Positions 43,391-56,215 of a stretch of DNA of 64,000 nt are shown here, one piece after another. The stretch lies in contig OY752151.1 of assembly GCA_963573315.1 (NCBI GenBank), forward strand, positions 1,426,001-1,490,000, read 5' to 3'. The DNA is from Entomortierella parvispora (Eukaryota; Mortierellomycota; Mortierellomycetes; Mortierellales; Mortierellaceae). The notes under the pieces were generated by a model. The model worked only from the letters and a program-made list of their open reading frames with translations, did no database searches and was not told the DNA's origin. Numbering within the stretch: position 1 is the stretch's first letter; every line of letters begins with the position of its first letter. Both the position numbers and the translations under genes were made by a program.

Positions 43391-45676
43391 ATGCTTCTTT
43401 CTCCTTTCGCCACAAGTACGCCGCCACTCTCGCTGCCAGGTACGTCGAGGGCTCTATCAATTGTCGGCTACGAGTTTTCCACAACATTGGCGCACCTTTT
43501 TTCCCTTTTCTCTATCCTCTCCCTTGCCCTTCTTTTCTATCGGCTCCTTGCCGACGCCTTCTGAGCAACGACAACGACAATTGAGTCCACTAGGCTGTGG
43601 TGTTGTTGGGCGCAATGATGCAGTGTAAAAAAGAAAAAAAAGAAAGTGCTTTGGACTAGGCTAGTGTTTAACGGCACGGGCGAAAAGTGAGAGGACTACA
43701 AACAGAGACAGAGAGAGACTTTGCCCCCCAAAGAAAGCAACAGAGAAGTGGTCCGGGATATTGTTCGCAAATTACCAAAGCGCGTCTTTTATTGGCCTGG
43801 GCACCCCAGATCCTCGGGTCCAGAGCGCAAATGGTGTGACACAAGGGAGAAATGAAGCCTCCATGACGTAGCGGTCGATGGATGTTTGTTCTTTGAGCTT
43901 GGTGAGGAGGTGGCAACGAGGAGAAAGGAGACAGCGATCCTCCAGCGTCTCTGTCTGTGTGTTGAGATTCGAGGTGCAAGCGAGGATGAAGCAAGCACAA
44001 AATGGCAGCGAGTAGGAGGGATCGCTGCCGCCTCATTCATTCAATGATGACTTTTGGGCAAGGCGCACATCCGTCCAATCCAGCGGCCATCGCACAGCGT
44101 GTCGTCGTCTGTTGCTATTGTTGCTATTGTTGCTGCTGGCTGTTGCTGTAGCTACTTCTTTTGCCTGTCCCCCAACATCATCTCCCCACAGCGCCTCTTC
44201 CTTCTCAATGTTTGCAAGCTAACTTGGGCGTTTTCTCCACCATGGTCCTTCTGTACTCTACATCCACTGCACCATCGTCACCTTTCATGCACCATGTCCC
44301 CCCTCGAATGATGTCCCTCGCGCCAGGCTGCAAGATACCCTCGTCCAAGTTCCAGACAAAGCCAGCCTCGTCCTCAACTGTTCGTCCCACGACCACTCGA
44401 TCCACTTCTTTCTCGTCCGTGCCACAGCTCGTTTCGCTGCAATCAACTTCCAAGTCAGCACTGTCGACAGCCGCTGTCACGATCCCCTCGCCTCCGCCCA
44501 CACCCCATCTTGGCTACGACGAAGACAAGAACGATAATGAAGGGACCTTTTCAGCAAGGTTCCGAGACCACAACATTAACGGCAATGATTCAGAACAAGC
44601 AAACGATGAATTGTCCTTGTCTCGTCATTCGAGCTCGGCCCCTTCTGCCATGTCTCCGCTCCAGATGCGATCTTTGTCAAGCGCACCAAGTGGGTTCACG
44701 TTCTCGAGCAATATCACCTGTTCTGTGCAGTCCAAGAAAGATCGCGAGAGCCTCGAGTACTTTTTAAACACGATGGAGGAGGACTACTGGAAGAGCGTGT
44801 CAACTATTCGCACCACCTACTTTTTTGATGGTATTGGTCGTGGTGGTGGATTCCTTGCTGTAGGTTTTTCGCTCCCTTGATTCGCGCCACTGTTTGGTTT
44901 TTTTGGATCATGTTTGTAAAGAGGAGACGCGACCTTCAGTCTAACAAACAATTCACACACAATTCACATTCACACACACACAAACATACCTTCATACATA
45001 CACGCACACACCCGTTCACACTTACTCGCACACACCGATTACCCAATACTTTTGCTATAGATCCCACATCTGGCTTCTCATGGCAACGCAAAGACAAATG
45101 TGATCTGCCGTATGTTGGAGGCATGGCTGACAAAAAAGTTGGTAGAGCCAACAATCTGGGACTCGATCCCAGTCCTTGAAGATAATATCCAAAGCTCAGT
45201 CCAATCGATCGAGCAACATTTGAGGCAGGATCCCAAGGTCTGGTCCGGTATCTCAAAGTCGTTTATTCATATCCGATGCGGCCATGTCTTCATGTTGGAC
45301 ACTTGCTGCGATGACGAGACGATTGTCCATCTCGGTGCAGATGAGTTCTATCAAGACGTGGGTCATTATATTTTAGTTTCATTCGATCGATGTGGGCAAT
45401 GTTTTTTTTTTGTTTTTCTCCGATATACTAATCCCCGAAGATGATAATGTCTTTTACCTTCCATAGTACCCTCTTTTCGTGGATGTCGAGATCAAGATGC
45501 ACTGCGACTTGAACCACCTTCCCAGGGATCATTCCACCGAAATACTTATTGCGTTCCAGAACGTGGTCAACAAGAACAAGGACAAGCTCGAAGAAAAGCC
45601 GTATGTGCACAAGGTCACGATCAATGAGCCAAAGCGACGCCAGTTCGTGGAGACCCGCAAGGCAGTAGCTCCATAG
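43391..45676 (+). CDS. Orphan protein of unknown function
   Basis: Preferred model has four exons: 43391-43439, 44192-44859, 45061-45357 and 45467-45676, giving 407 residues. The first exon (16 codons) is chosen because it has a leader-like upstream region, a GTACGT donor and joins in phase to the acceptor at 44191. The alternative is a start at 44242 in the second exon, giving 374 residues without the 752-bp intron. The N-terminal half is Ser/Thr/Pro-rich. The rest is globular: DRESLEYFLNTMEEDYWK, then a region with Cys/His positions (SFIHIRCGHVFMLDTCCDDE) and a basic C-terminus KVTINEPKRRQF. No membrane segment or signal peptide is convincing. I do not recognise the family; it may be lineage-specific. 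Confidence 0.65.
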
Positions 45677-46551
45677 CTTCTACTTTCTCACTCTCTACTC
45701 TTCAAATAAAAAAAAGGAACCATCGTAAAAAAAACGTTTGATTAGACTATAATAGTTCATATTATTTAGAAATCTCGTTTTATTATTGTCCCGTTCATGC
45801 CTTCTGCTGCACGTCTGATGTCTTCATGCAGTTCTTCAAGACAGGTCGTTCTTCTTTCAGCAAGGATAATCATAATATCGTAAAAACCCTTCAGCGACTA
45901 GTCTACCAGGCAGCAGGCAACAGGCAGCGGACAATTGATTTGTCCGAGGGTGGGAAGTGAGTGGAAGACTGGAAGGTGGAGTCCAAGGACCGGCGGCAAG
46001 GGAAGGACAGAGGATGGCCAATGGGAGAGGGTCACCATCACACGAGCCGCGCCCCGTCTGGCGGTCTTTCCTGGCGAAGCAGAGGCGAAGCTGTCGGAGC
46101 AAAAGAGCAAAGAAGCCCCCACCCTCGACTTGACCGAGCATGGAGCAAGAAAGAGAGACACACACACACACACAGAGAGAGAGCAGTCTGGCTTTGTCAG
46201 ACAAAGATAGAAACAAGTTAAACAACGAGACAAGGAAAGAAGGATCCAAGGGACGCGTCCAGCAGAAGAAGGTCTTGTGTCTCTGCATGTCAATGTGCTT
46301 GTGTGCTTTGTCTGCTCCTTTCTCCATCATTGAATTCTTTTTTTTCCTCTCCTCTCTTCTCCTCATTTGCGCCCCCTTCTTCGCTCTTGTCCTCACTGCA
46401 TCTGTGTTTGGCCTCTCTCTCTCTCTTCTCTCTCTCTCTTCTCTCTCTTTTCCCGCCCTCCCATTCCTATTCCTGTCCCTCTCCCACTCTTTCCTTCCGA
46501 TACGTAAGCATCCCATACCCCCACCCCTCCACTCTACAGTCATTGCACAGG
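45677..46551. other. Upstream region of the FHA-RING gene
   Basis: About 870 bp with CA and GA dinucleotide runs near 46158-46180 and a CT-rich leader from about 46330. Open frames of 80-240 codons on either strand lack features. No gene supported. Confidence 0.5.
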
Positions 46552-49330
46552 ATGAACCAACCGAGCCAAGCACAGCCAGGCACCAACCATCTCAATGGTC
46601 ACGCGCACCTAATGAACAGAGCTTCAGAACCAGAGCAGCCTGGCTCCCCTTCCTCTGCCGCCACCGCAGCAGCGGGAACATCAGCAGCACCCGCCACACC
46701 TCCAGTACCCCATATCCGTATCGTTCCCCATCTAGATGCGCCACGGTCACTACATTTCGAAGTCGTCGACAAGGATGTACCCCAGGGTTTTATTCTCAAG
46801 ATTGGCCGATTCACTGACAAGCAGGCGCTGCCCAACAGAGTGACATTCAAGTCCAAGGTGGTCTCTCGTGGGCATGCTGAAATCTACACTGACCAGGGCA
46901 AAGTAAGAACCTGTCGGAAACGACTCGTTTGGTTTTCATGTATCCAGAAACAGCAATGAACGTCAGTCGGGAGAACGTTGACTTTGTGAAAGAGACACAA
47001 CCGGACCGACGGCAACTGAACATATCAAAGACCGACGACACCTGCAGAGATTACCGAGGATCGAACAAGGTGTATTTCTCCGGAGTAGAGTGGGGACTGG
47101 GACTGTCGGACTGGAGCTTTTCATGACGAGGGGCAGGCAGAAAAACCACCGAACCACTTGCGCGCTGATGCACAAAAGGGATCGCGAAAGGGACAGCGCA
47201 GTGCCGTTTGTCGTCCCGCCCAGGAGACGCAGAAACCTGACCTGGAAGAGAGTCGAACGAGGGGCGCGGGCGAGGATGACATGGGGCACGGGCAGCGCAC
47301 AAGCTAAAAGGTTCAAGCTTGTCTAACCTCCTGTTCGATAATTCTCCTTTTGCCTGGAAATGCACCGCTAGTTTTACATCCGCGACACAAAGTCGTCCTC
47401 TGGAACCTTTCTTAATCACGCAAGATTGTCTCCTCCCGGAGTCGAGTCAAAGCCCACCCAACTCAAGGACGGAGACGTGATCCAACTCGGAGTCGACTAT
47501 CAGGGCGGCACCCAAGGTACAGCAACGGCATCACCTGGGACGAATTGGCTCTGATTAGATTGCAGTCAGCATCTGTGCACACCACGCCCGGACCAGATCA
47601 TGATTATCTGTTTGTCGCCACTGACGCACTGCGTTTGCTTTGTGTAGAGATCTATCGATGTGTAAAAATGCGACTAGAGCTGAATCGATCATGGCAGCAA
47701 CAGGCAAACCCCTTCCGGTATGCAACGTAGACATCCTTTATACAAGTGGCTTTCGGATTCGCGTTTGATACCCGTTTTCTGAATTTATTTTACTTGCTAC
47801 AGGTTAAACACTCTAAAGGCCATTCGGTCATTGACGACCGCCAATGCTGCGAGCTCCACCGATTGCTGCATTTGTCTGTTCAGGATCGCGTCCTTCCAGT
47901 CCCTATTTGTTGCCCCATGCTCCCACGTTTACCATTACAAGTGTATCAGGCCGCTGTTGATGGCCCATCATCCAGGATTCCAATGCCCGCTTTGCCGAAC
48001 TTTCGCAGACCTGGAAGATAGCGTCGAGATTGATGATCCAATTGAAGAAGAAGTGCCCGTTGAAGGTGCGTTTTAAAAGTGGTCAGTCGTATGAGATGGG
48101 AGTTATCTTTTATGTGGTTCGTTTGTACAATCGTTTTTGCTCCTGACACTGAAACTGAATCTTGTATTTTGTGTTTGCCATCCCTTAGAAGCTGTGGCCG
48201 CCATCGAAAGAGCCACCCGAGCACAGGAAGCTGTCGGTCAGCCTGTACCTGAAGCACAAATAGAACCTTTGGTGGAACCACAGATGGCTGACCCCTCCAC
48301 AGAAGAGGTCTATGCACCTACACCCCCCTCAGAACAAGCACACACTTTCCAGCCACCCAACAATGAATCGTATTCTCAGGATTACTCCCAACAACAACTT
48401 CAGGAGGGATCTCAAAGCCACGAAAGCCAGCCTATTGAAAACAACGTCATGCCGATGGAGAACGAGCAGGGCGCTCATGCTTTTGCAGCAGAGGATAACC
48501 CAACACCCATCAATCAACCAGTACCTGCTGTGGCTTCAGTAAATGTCGATTCAGGACCTTCGCTTATGGATATCTCGGACCATTCCGTATCTGTGTCGAC
48601 TGGGGCGGAGGTTCGATTGCCTGTGGATGCCTCTGCCCAACAGTCCCCCTCGACGGCCTTTTTCATGACTCCCTCGCCACCAAACTCTGCTCCACATCAG
48701 AGGTCAGCGCCAGTCTCGTTCGAATTACCCTCTGCTCCCAACCGCCAACCTTCACATCACCACCACGTACCGATCAGCCCATCGAACCATGTGACTGCAG
48801 CCATCTCCAACTTCGTCCGCAATATCTCGATCCCAACTCGGAATCGAAGCCGTACCAACTCCAACTCACCGCTGAATCCCATGGTCCAACATGCTTCAGG
48901 ATCTACTGGGCCTGGTGCAGCCAGTGGCCACATTCAGATTCAAGGACTTGCACCAAACCATGGAAACAGTCAAGGTGACAGTCACGCAGACGTCTTCGGA
49001 AAGACGCTGGTGGTTACACCCCCGCCCATGATGGTTGACGGCCATGCCAGGAACACCACAGGGGAGGAAAATAACACACTCCCCGCCCAATACCAATCTC
49101 AAACGCCAGCCATTGCAGAGATAGCAGAGTTTGAGTCTACATCAAATCAAGGTCCTGAGCCGTCAAATCCTCACGCACCTATTGACGATGGCGACGTTCG
49201 AATGGCAGCAGACTTGCAGCAGGACCATTCTATGGACCCTAGTCAACCAGAGCAAGGACAATCTTTGGATATTGAGCAACAGCAGGATCATCAGCGGTTC
49301 CTCGACCCTCAACAACTTGCCGCGGAGTGA
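46552..49330 (+). CDS. FHA-RING E3 ubiquitin ligase, Dma1/Dma2-like
   Basis: Five exons, 46552-46902, 47372-47516, 47648-47717, 47803-48065 and 48189-49330, encode 656 residues. An FHA domain spans about residues 75-180: LKIGRFTD, SRGHAEIYTD, the joined FYIRDTKSSSGTFLN and LKDGDVIQLG hold the Gly-Arg, Ser-x-x-His and Thr/Asn phosphothreonine-binding positions. A RING-H2 domain follows at about 209-253 (CCICL, then APCSHVYHYKC, then CPLCR). This pairing is that of fungal Dma1/Dma2 and animal CHFR/RNF8, which monitor spindle position and mitotic exit by ubiquitinating phosphorylated targets. The C-terminal 380 residues are Gln/Ser/Pro-rich and disordered, a much longer tail than in yeast Dma proteins. 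Both domains are split by introns whose phase restores the motifs. Confidence 0.92.
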
Positions 49331-50198
49331 AATTGAGGCGCGGGTTTGCTCCTACACCTTACAATCTTGCTATGTAAAAAGCCTATTTCTGCAAAAGAGA
49401 ATACAGAGAATACCATATTTGTCGACTTCTGTATGCGTCCCCCTATTATTTCCCAATGGAGATGTGTTGCCACCATGCACGCCCAACTTGCGATCTATTT
49501 TCCTAGTTGTCCTCTCTTCTTTGTTTTTCTTCCATTTGCGTAATTCCCCTACCACCCCTCTTCACATTGGCACTCCGTGCGGACAACGCTGAAAGACGTG
49601 TCAAAGCGTTTCCAGGAAAGCAACTGCCTTGGCCAGCGCCAGCGACAGGGGGATGAAGGCATGCAGGTGTGTTTTGGAGCGGGGCTTTGAAAAAGCAGGG
49701 GAAGAGATCGGTCAATGTCCGATTTAAGGTTTTGCCACGATGGTCGCTAAGCCCATGGAGATTGAACATGGACGGAAAGAAGAAAAAAGAGAGAAAAGTT
49801 CTGGGCCTTGAACGGTGGAGCCCATTCAAGCGCATACAATTTTTGTTTGTTTTTTAGATATTTTTGCCAATGGAGGACCCTGGGGTCTGTTGCTGCTCGG
49901 TGTGGTGGCATGTTGACACATCGCCTGCTCGGGCACTTTTCCCTCCCCACCTCTTTCGTCTCTGTCGAACGACCTCTCTTTCTTCTCTGTTTGTCTTTCT
50001 TCCCGTCCGATTTCACTTTTCCATCCACCGATCCACTTACAGTGAACGACTCAGCAGCCTTCCTTTTCTCTTTCCCCACATCCGTACCATTCGCTGTATC
50101 TTACTCACACCATATCTCCCCCTCTTCAACCCCATCTCCACAGCTAGTGGACAATCGTTGTTTAATTTCATTTTGCGGCTCAACAACTACAAAGCTCA
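49331..50198. other. Spacer upstream of the channel-like gene
   Basis: About 870 bp. The last 250 bp is CT-rich leader; the rest has no supported gene or notable repeat. Confidence 0.5.
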
Positions 50199-53100
50199 AT
50201 GTCAAACACAGAGAGCGACAAAATTGTGCTGGAGACTGCCGTCGCTACGCCTCCAGTAGAAGGCTCCGAGGAGCAAACGGCCCACACTGAAGAAAGGGAA
50301 CAGGATCCCGAGGATAATGAACCTGAAACTGAACCTGAACCTGAGATTGTCAGTGAGGAGATTCTCAAGTGGAGAGAATATATAGAAACTACCAGAGGAC
50401 CCGAAGGTAATGAACTACCATCCTTCTTCCGATGAAGGAAAAGAGACGATCTCTGATTCGATTCATTCTTTTTTTCCCTCTTGTTTTCCAGTTGTGCGCC
50501 GATGGTACTTTGGATGGTCGCCGGAGAATACATGTGCGGAACAAGTAGACACCCCCAAGAAGCCACTCACTGTCCGTCTTGGTCTCGAAACTGTGTGGGA
50601 TGTAAGGAAAACCAATGTACCTGGATATTTGCTATAAACTGAACTACCACAGTCGTTGACAAGAGACTCACTCCCCTCTCTAGGTCGAAGCCGATCCAGA
50701 TGGCATCCCGCCCGGATGGTACTGCTTCACCTTATGTGTGTCCCTGAAGAACCTGAACGTTGAAGCCATCAACAAACTTTCGTTTACTGTTTACCGAATG
50801 AACAACGAGGCAAACCTTCTGATTACGGTTAGTTGAAATAGTGGCGCAGACTGTCCCATCCGATTGTGCTTTACAGTCAGTATAACACTGTTCGCTAACC
50901 ATGTGGATATTGTAGCCATATGCTAGTTCGGTCACGTTAATGGGGGATGCGCTCCTGGAGCTGAATGAGTGCAAAGAGCAAGAATACATGAAGTTGCAGA
51001 TCTGCCACGAGATGTGCCTGGATAGTACCGGATTTGTTAATTTCAGCATTGGGGCCGATTCAAGCGTTGAGTCGAGCCTCGAAATTCATTACATCGACGT
51101 CGCTCCTCGTCGATACATACCCTTGGGCGAAAGAGACTGTAAGTGAATGTAGAATTCTTCATTTCAAATCGACGCGTCTGCGTTGGCCATGTTCACTCAC
51201 GTTTCTTTCCTTCTCTTTAAATGTACCATTTTAGACAAGGTCCTCTATGGAGAAGGCATTCCTTCTCATATGATCAATGTTACGCAGCCGACCGAAGAGA
51301 ACACGGCATCCATCATTCACGCCATTGATATCTCCGATTCTGGTCTTTATCTCGCCACCCTTTCATTCACGCCGGGTCGCGCCCACCTCGAACTATGGGA
51401 TATTGAGTCAACTTCCAACGTGATGCAGAAGGAGTCTGCTGGTGGTGAACCTCAACAGATCACCGTCCCATTAGCGCGCGCCTCATTTGAATATCCAAGA
51501 AAGCTGACTGAGCGGATCGACAGTCAGGATGAAGTGACTCTGATCCTCTCATATTACGGAACCAAGATTGCACTGCTGGGCTGTCAAAGGAAGAAGGATT
51601 ATTCGATCCCTACGACTCTTTTCCATTGTAGACCCAAAGCACCTAGGGATAGAAGCTTTTCTCAGCCCTGGGAACTGGAACGTGCCCTGCACATCTGTGA
51701 AGATGAAGAAGATCTTCGCGAGGTGTATGGCAATGGAGTGTTTAACTTCAGCGACAGGAAAAATTTGGACGAGAGGAACGAACGGTTCATTTTTTGTGAC
51801 AGCTTCTCGATTTCTGTCTACGACACCTCGACCGAGCGTTGGACACTGATGCACAGGATTGGGATTTCGTCTGTTTACCATCTTGTGAACTGTCACTTTT
51901 TGCTCTGGAGTATCCAGGGGAGATTCATGGCTTGGGCTGGACACAAAGGCATGGTTTCGGTCTGGGATATCGAGACTGGCAAGGCCATTACACACTTTGG
52001 AGTCGACGAAGACTCATCTGATGTCACAGCCACTCTCTCTTCGGATGGGTCCATGGCCATGGTGGCTTCACAGGGGGTTTTGTCGCTCTATCAGACCATG
52101 ACGGGGATCAAGCTGGGTGTTTACAAGACAGGACTGGATCAGACTTCCAACATACATGAGCTGAACACTCACCAGAACCATTTTTCTATCCGGAATAATG
52201 AGGCATCAACAACCGGGGACGTCAACCGCGTGAACAGCTTCAGTCTCGTCAGCTTCTCGGATATGTCCATCCTGAAAAACCTCTTTATTTACTCGTTCTA
52301 TAACGATCAACAGAGAGGCCTCCGGGAAGACCAAGTTTTCGCCTATTCCCAGGTAACGAGGATATCTCCGGTAGACTGACGGACTGACTTATTTTGTGCA
52401 TCAGCTAGACTAACTATCTTTGGCTTCATATACACAACTGATGAAATGACAGGGAACGGCCTGCAGGGTCAAGCACGTTGATGGTTTTCTCATGCCCCCA
52501 CCAGCCTACAAAGAGTGCCCAGAGGACTGCAAGTTGGAGAGCTTTACAAGCGCTCAAATCTACGAAGATTGCAAATACCGGCACGAGTCGGCTGCGGGCG
52601 AGAAGTTTCGTATCGTTGGCTCTACCAATCGATCTCGAGGTCAAGTTAAAAACCTCATCACTGTCTATGCCGAGACTGCGAACGGCTTGGAGCGAGGTTC
52701 GATCACGATTGTAACCGGGGTCGGAAATCTCAATTGCCACTATTTCTTCCATGCGCCCTCGTCCAAGCTGGTACTTATGACGGGTCTCTACGTCCACGTC
52801 TGGCGCCTTTCAGCTCAAGACAAAAAGGTCGGGACATTGGAGGTGATGTGGAAGTTTGTGGATGACGAGGATCGCAAGAATTTAATTTGCGAGTCCATCT
52901 TTGACCTGCCGACATCCTGCGTCCATGGCGAGAAGATGACTTTACAGGCGATTCCTCCTGTCTGGTATGATCGCGACACGTACACAGCAGAAAAGGCCGA
53001 AGGAGAGATTATCGCTACTCTATTGTCGATTCCCTATAACGAGGAGGATGAATACCCGTTTACGGAGAAGGAGCGCGTTCAGCTGGGTCTGCGGGGACTG

Positions 53101-55855
53101 GTCGAACTCTACTTGGAAGGAGATGTCTCCTGCCGAAGTGCGATCATCGAGTATTTGAAGCCCAAGATCCGTCCAGTGTCCACAAGCGAAACCTCGTGTA
53201 TTATTGACCTAGTCAACATGTGGTCCCACAGGACAAAAGAGTTCTTTGAGCTGATCTTTGTCGAGTTGCTCCCCCCCGACCGCATCACTTGGATCCCTAA
53301 TATCGACACTGCCACGGATGCAGACCCCCTCAAGATCATGCTCGAGAAGGCTAAAGTACAGCCCTCAGCTCGCTGGGTGACTGAAGTGATCATTGACTAT
53401 TGCGTCAAACACGCAACTCAGTCTCGAAACTTGTCGTTTTTGAGGCCTGTCTTTATGAACATGCGTCTGATCATGGAGTTGTTCCCAGACAAGGCTATTC
53501 AACAATTGGCTCGTGTGGCATACTTGCCAGTACCCCAACGGAATTATATCTTGAACAACCACGTCATCGCCCATCCACCTGGCCTGAAGCTTCAGTTCTG
53601 GAACAGCGAAAAGCTACCTCTGACCAAGATGTCAGATCCCATCATGCAATTTCACTTCTCAGACTCAAAGGACGATCCGGCGAATGATGCATTCACGCGA
53701 GAGGTCTTCATGGCCTCATTTGATGCATTGTGGGAGTACAAGGACCGGCCTGCGCAAGCGAGAAGCAGAGCCAAATCAAAGCCAGCCGGGAAGAGCGCGA
53801 AATCCTCGCGTCTAAATGACGAGAAAGCTTTATACACTGGTGTAGATCGGCATGGACCTGTAGAGGAGGATGACGAAGTGACCGGGGAGGCCACAGCTGC
53901 TGTTGTGGTGGAAGAAAATCAAAAGACCAACAAGTGGAAGGTCTTGTATTATATGTTGGAGGGAATCTTTCACTTGAAGGCACACACGTATGTGGAGTCT
54001 TACGACTTCAGCTTGGAGTTTTTCGATAATCCAGCCATCGCGGCACTGGTCGCGTACAAATGGTATTTTCAATCAGTATATTTTAGTATTGGTCTTTATC
54101 TTTTCTCTATTGCTATCCTAACACACTATGTTTGGCCTTCTCTTATGAATCTCTAGGAACACGATCGGTTTCAACTACTGGATGGTTCGGTTTGTTGGCC
54201 AGTGCATTTTCTACACGCTGGTGGTGATGGCGGCCTTGCTGCAGGTCTACTACCATGATCCCAGCCAGCTTGTCGGACTCTTTATACTCATCATTGTTGT
54301 ATCCAGTATCTTCCTCTGGCTCGAGTTTTTGCAGGCCATCCACAACTTTCAGGTTTATGAAGAGTATGTCTATTCGTTCTCTCTCCTTATCCTTCTCTCT
54401 CTCCCCCAAACATCTGCCAAGAAGGTCGATGAGTACTGATCGCTCTTTCCCAATCTGCTATCTGCCTTTCTTTGATTGCTATAGGTCCCCCTACAACCTT
54501 TTGGACATTATTGTGTTTTCGCTGCCCCTGGGAGGAAGTGCACAGCAGCTCTGGAACATTTACAACGACAAGCGGGAAGGCGGGGTGGCTGTGATCAGTT
54601 TTTCGGTTCTGGCGGTGGCGCTGCATCTGTTGTTCGAGTTGCGGATCAACAAGTCTGTGTGCAAATATGTGACCATCATTCAACAAGCCATTGTCGAGAT
54701 CCGAGTTTTCTTCATCGTTTTCGCCTGCGGTATCTTTGCCTTTGCGATCGCGACCCTGCACATCACTATGGCGTGTCCAACGGAAACAGGCTGCAGATGT
54801 GATTTTGTTGCCACACCCAACTGCACCACAGGAACCGAGTTCCCACACAACTTTTTCTTTGCCGTGTCTGCCACGTACTTTTTCATGGTAAGTGAGGGGG
54901 TCCTTCTTTGATCGAATGAGGATGAGGAAAGGTAAATCTTGGTAGTCTAACACTCTTTTTTTGCATGGAAACAATTGTAATAGAGCGGACGATATGATCC
55001 TGTCGAGGCTGAGTTTGGGGATACGCACAACGTGGGATTCCAGATTCTGATGATTGCCTTCTTCTTCTTCACAGTCATTTTGATGATGAACGTGTTGATC
55101 TGTAAGTTCTTCGCATCCTTGAGAATGTTTATCGCTTTCTCTCCATTTCTGTGATACGAAAAAAAGCAATCGTCCTAATTTATTTTACATTCTATCAATG
55201 ACCTCAAATAGCGCTGGTGAATGTGGCCTTTGATAAGGGAGGGGACAGCTGGCGTTTGGTCTGGATCGAATCCCGTCTTCGATACATTGAGTCGGCCGAG
55301 AACATGTCGTACCATATCCCAGGGTTCCGTCAAACGTACAATTGCTTCCCCAATGTGATTTACTATACCGCAACGGAAAAACAAGTCAAGGACTATCAGG
55401 ACAAGTATGACACCAATTCTGAGGGCGTCGTTCATGTGTATGAGACGGATCCTGCCATCTTTAACGGATGGGCCCGCGACTCTGGAGAGGACGTCGATGA
55501 GGAAGAGGGAGATGATGAGGAGGAAGAGAAGGAAGATAGCAAAGATGAAAAAGCGGAAAAGTCGTCTTTGACAGAGAGTGAAAAGAAGAAGGATGAGGAT
55601 GGGGAAAGTGGAGCTGCTGCAGGATCTTCAGCTGCAACCGAAGCAGCTATCATGGGCAAGGAACTCAAGTTGGAGCAGGAGCTGGAGGATCATGAGAAGA
55701 AGAATAAGGACATGATCTCTGACCTCAAGACGCAAGTTGATCAGTTGAAATTGCAGCTCACAGAACAACAGAGACAAGCGCACAGTCAGTTCATGGAGCT
55801 CAAGGAGTTGTTGTTGCTGCAACAGGCAACGCGTCCTGGTGCAATCCTAGATTAA
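50199..55855 (+). CDS. Large WD40-type / TRP-like ion channel protein
   Basis: Ten exons, 50199-50406, 50492-50601, 50684-50827, 50916-51138, 51235-52352, 52453-54062, 54157-54363, 54485-54887, 54984-55101 and 55212-55855, encode 1594 residues. The N-terminus is acidic. Residues about 230-700 contain WD40-like blades (HAIDISDSGLYLATLS with LELWDIES; MVSVWDIETGKAITHF). A membrane region lies at about 1110-1395 with six or so helices, ending in a pore-like segment (HNFFFAVSATYFFMSGRY) and a final helix leading to MMNVLISLVNVAFDKG, the usual end of an ion_trans domain. The cytosolic tail has an acidic run and a predicted coiled coil (about 1525-1580). This architecture fits TRP-related cation channels of early-diverging fungi. 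Selectivity and localisation are unknown. All ten junctions are canonical and in phase. Confidence 0.82.
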
Positions 55856-56215
55856 TTTGTGCGCCACCAAATTTATTAAAAGTCGAGTGACGTCACAGAC
55901 CTCGAATAAAATTTAAATTCAAGCTGGCAAACAGGAAGTCATTTCCTTTTTTTTTTTTGCCCTTCTTTGCCCCTCTCCGCGCCGTCTGCGTCCTTCCCTT
56001 CGAACCGCAACCCTACTCCTCTACGAGGTCCATCACACTTCATTCATCGCCCTACTGGATCGCACCGTGTTATCTCTGCACGCCGTTACTCCTGCTCTTC
56101 GCCGTTTTCTACATTGTTTTGAGAAAAAAAAGCAAGTAACCTGGTCAGCGTGAACAAGCAAGCATTACTCGGAGGAAGGAGAGAATAGAGGAGAACACAA
56201 GTCATCCCTTCTCAA
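55856..56215. other. Spacer between channel and RING genes
   Basis: About 360 bp with an A/T-rich 3' flank and a short non-ATG frame. No gene supported. Confidence 0.5.

Noticed and set aside
45857-46573. A 238-codon minus-strand frame upstream of the FHA-RING gene
   Set aside because: Low-complexity Arg/Glu and Leu/Ser runs caused by CT-rich leader and dinucleotide repeats.
55957-56139. A 60-codon frame with a hydrophobic C-terminus upstream of the RING gene
   Set aside because: No ATG start and located in a leader-like region; more likely untranslated.
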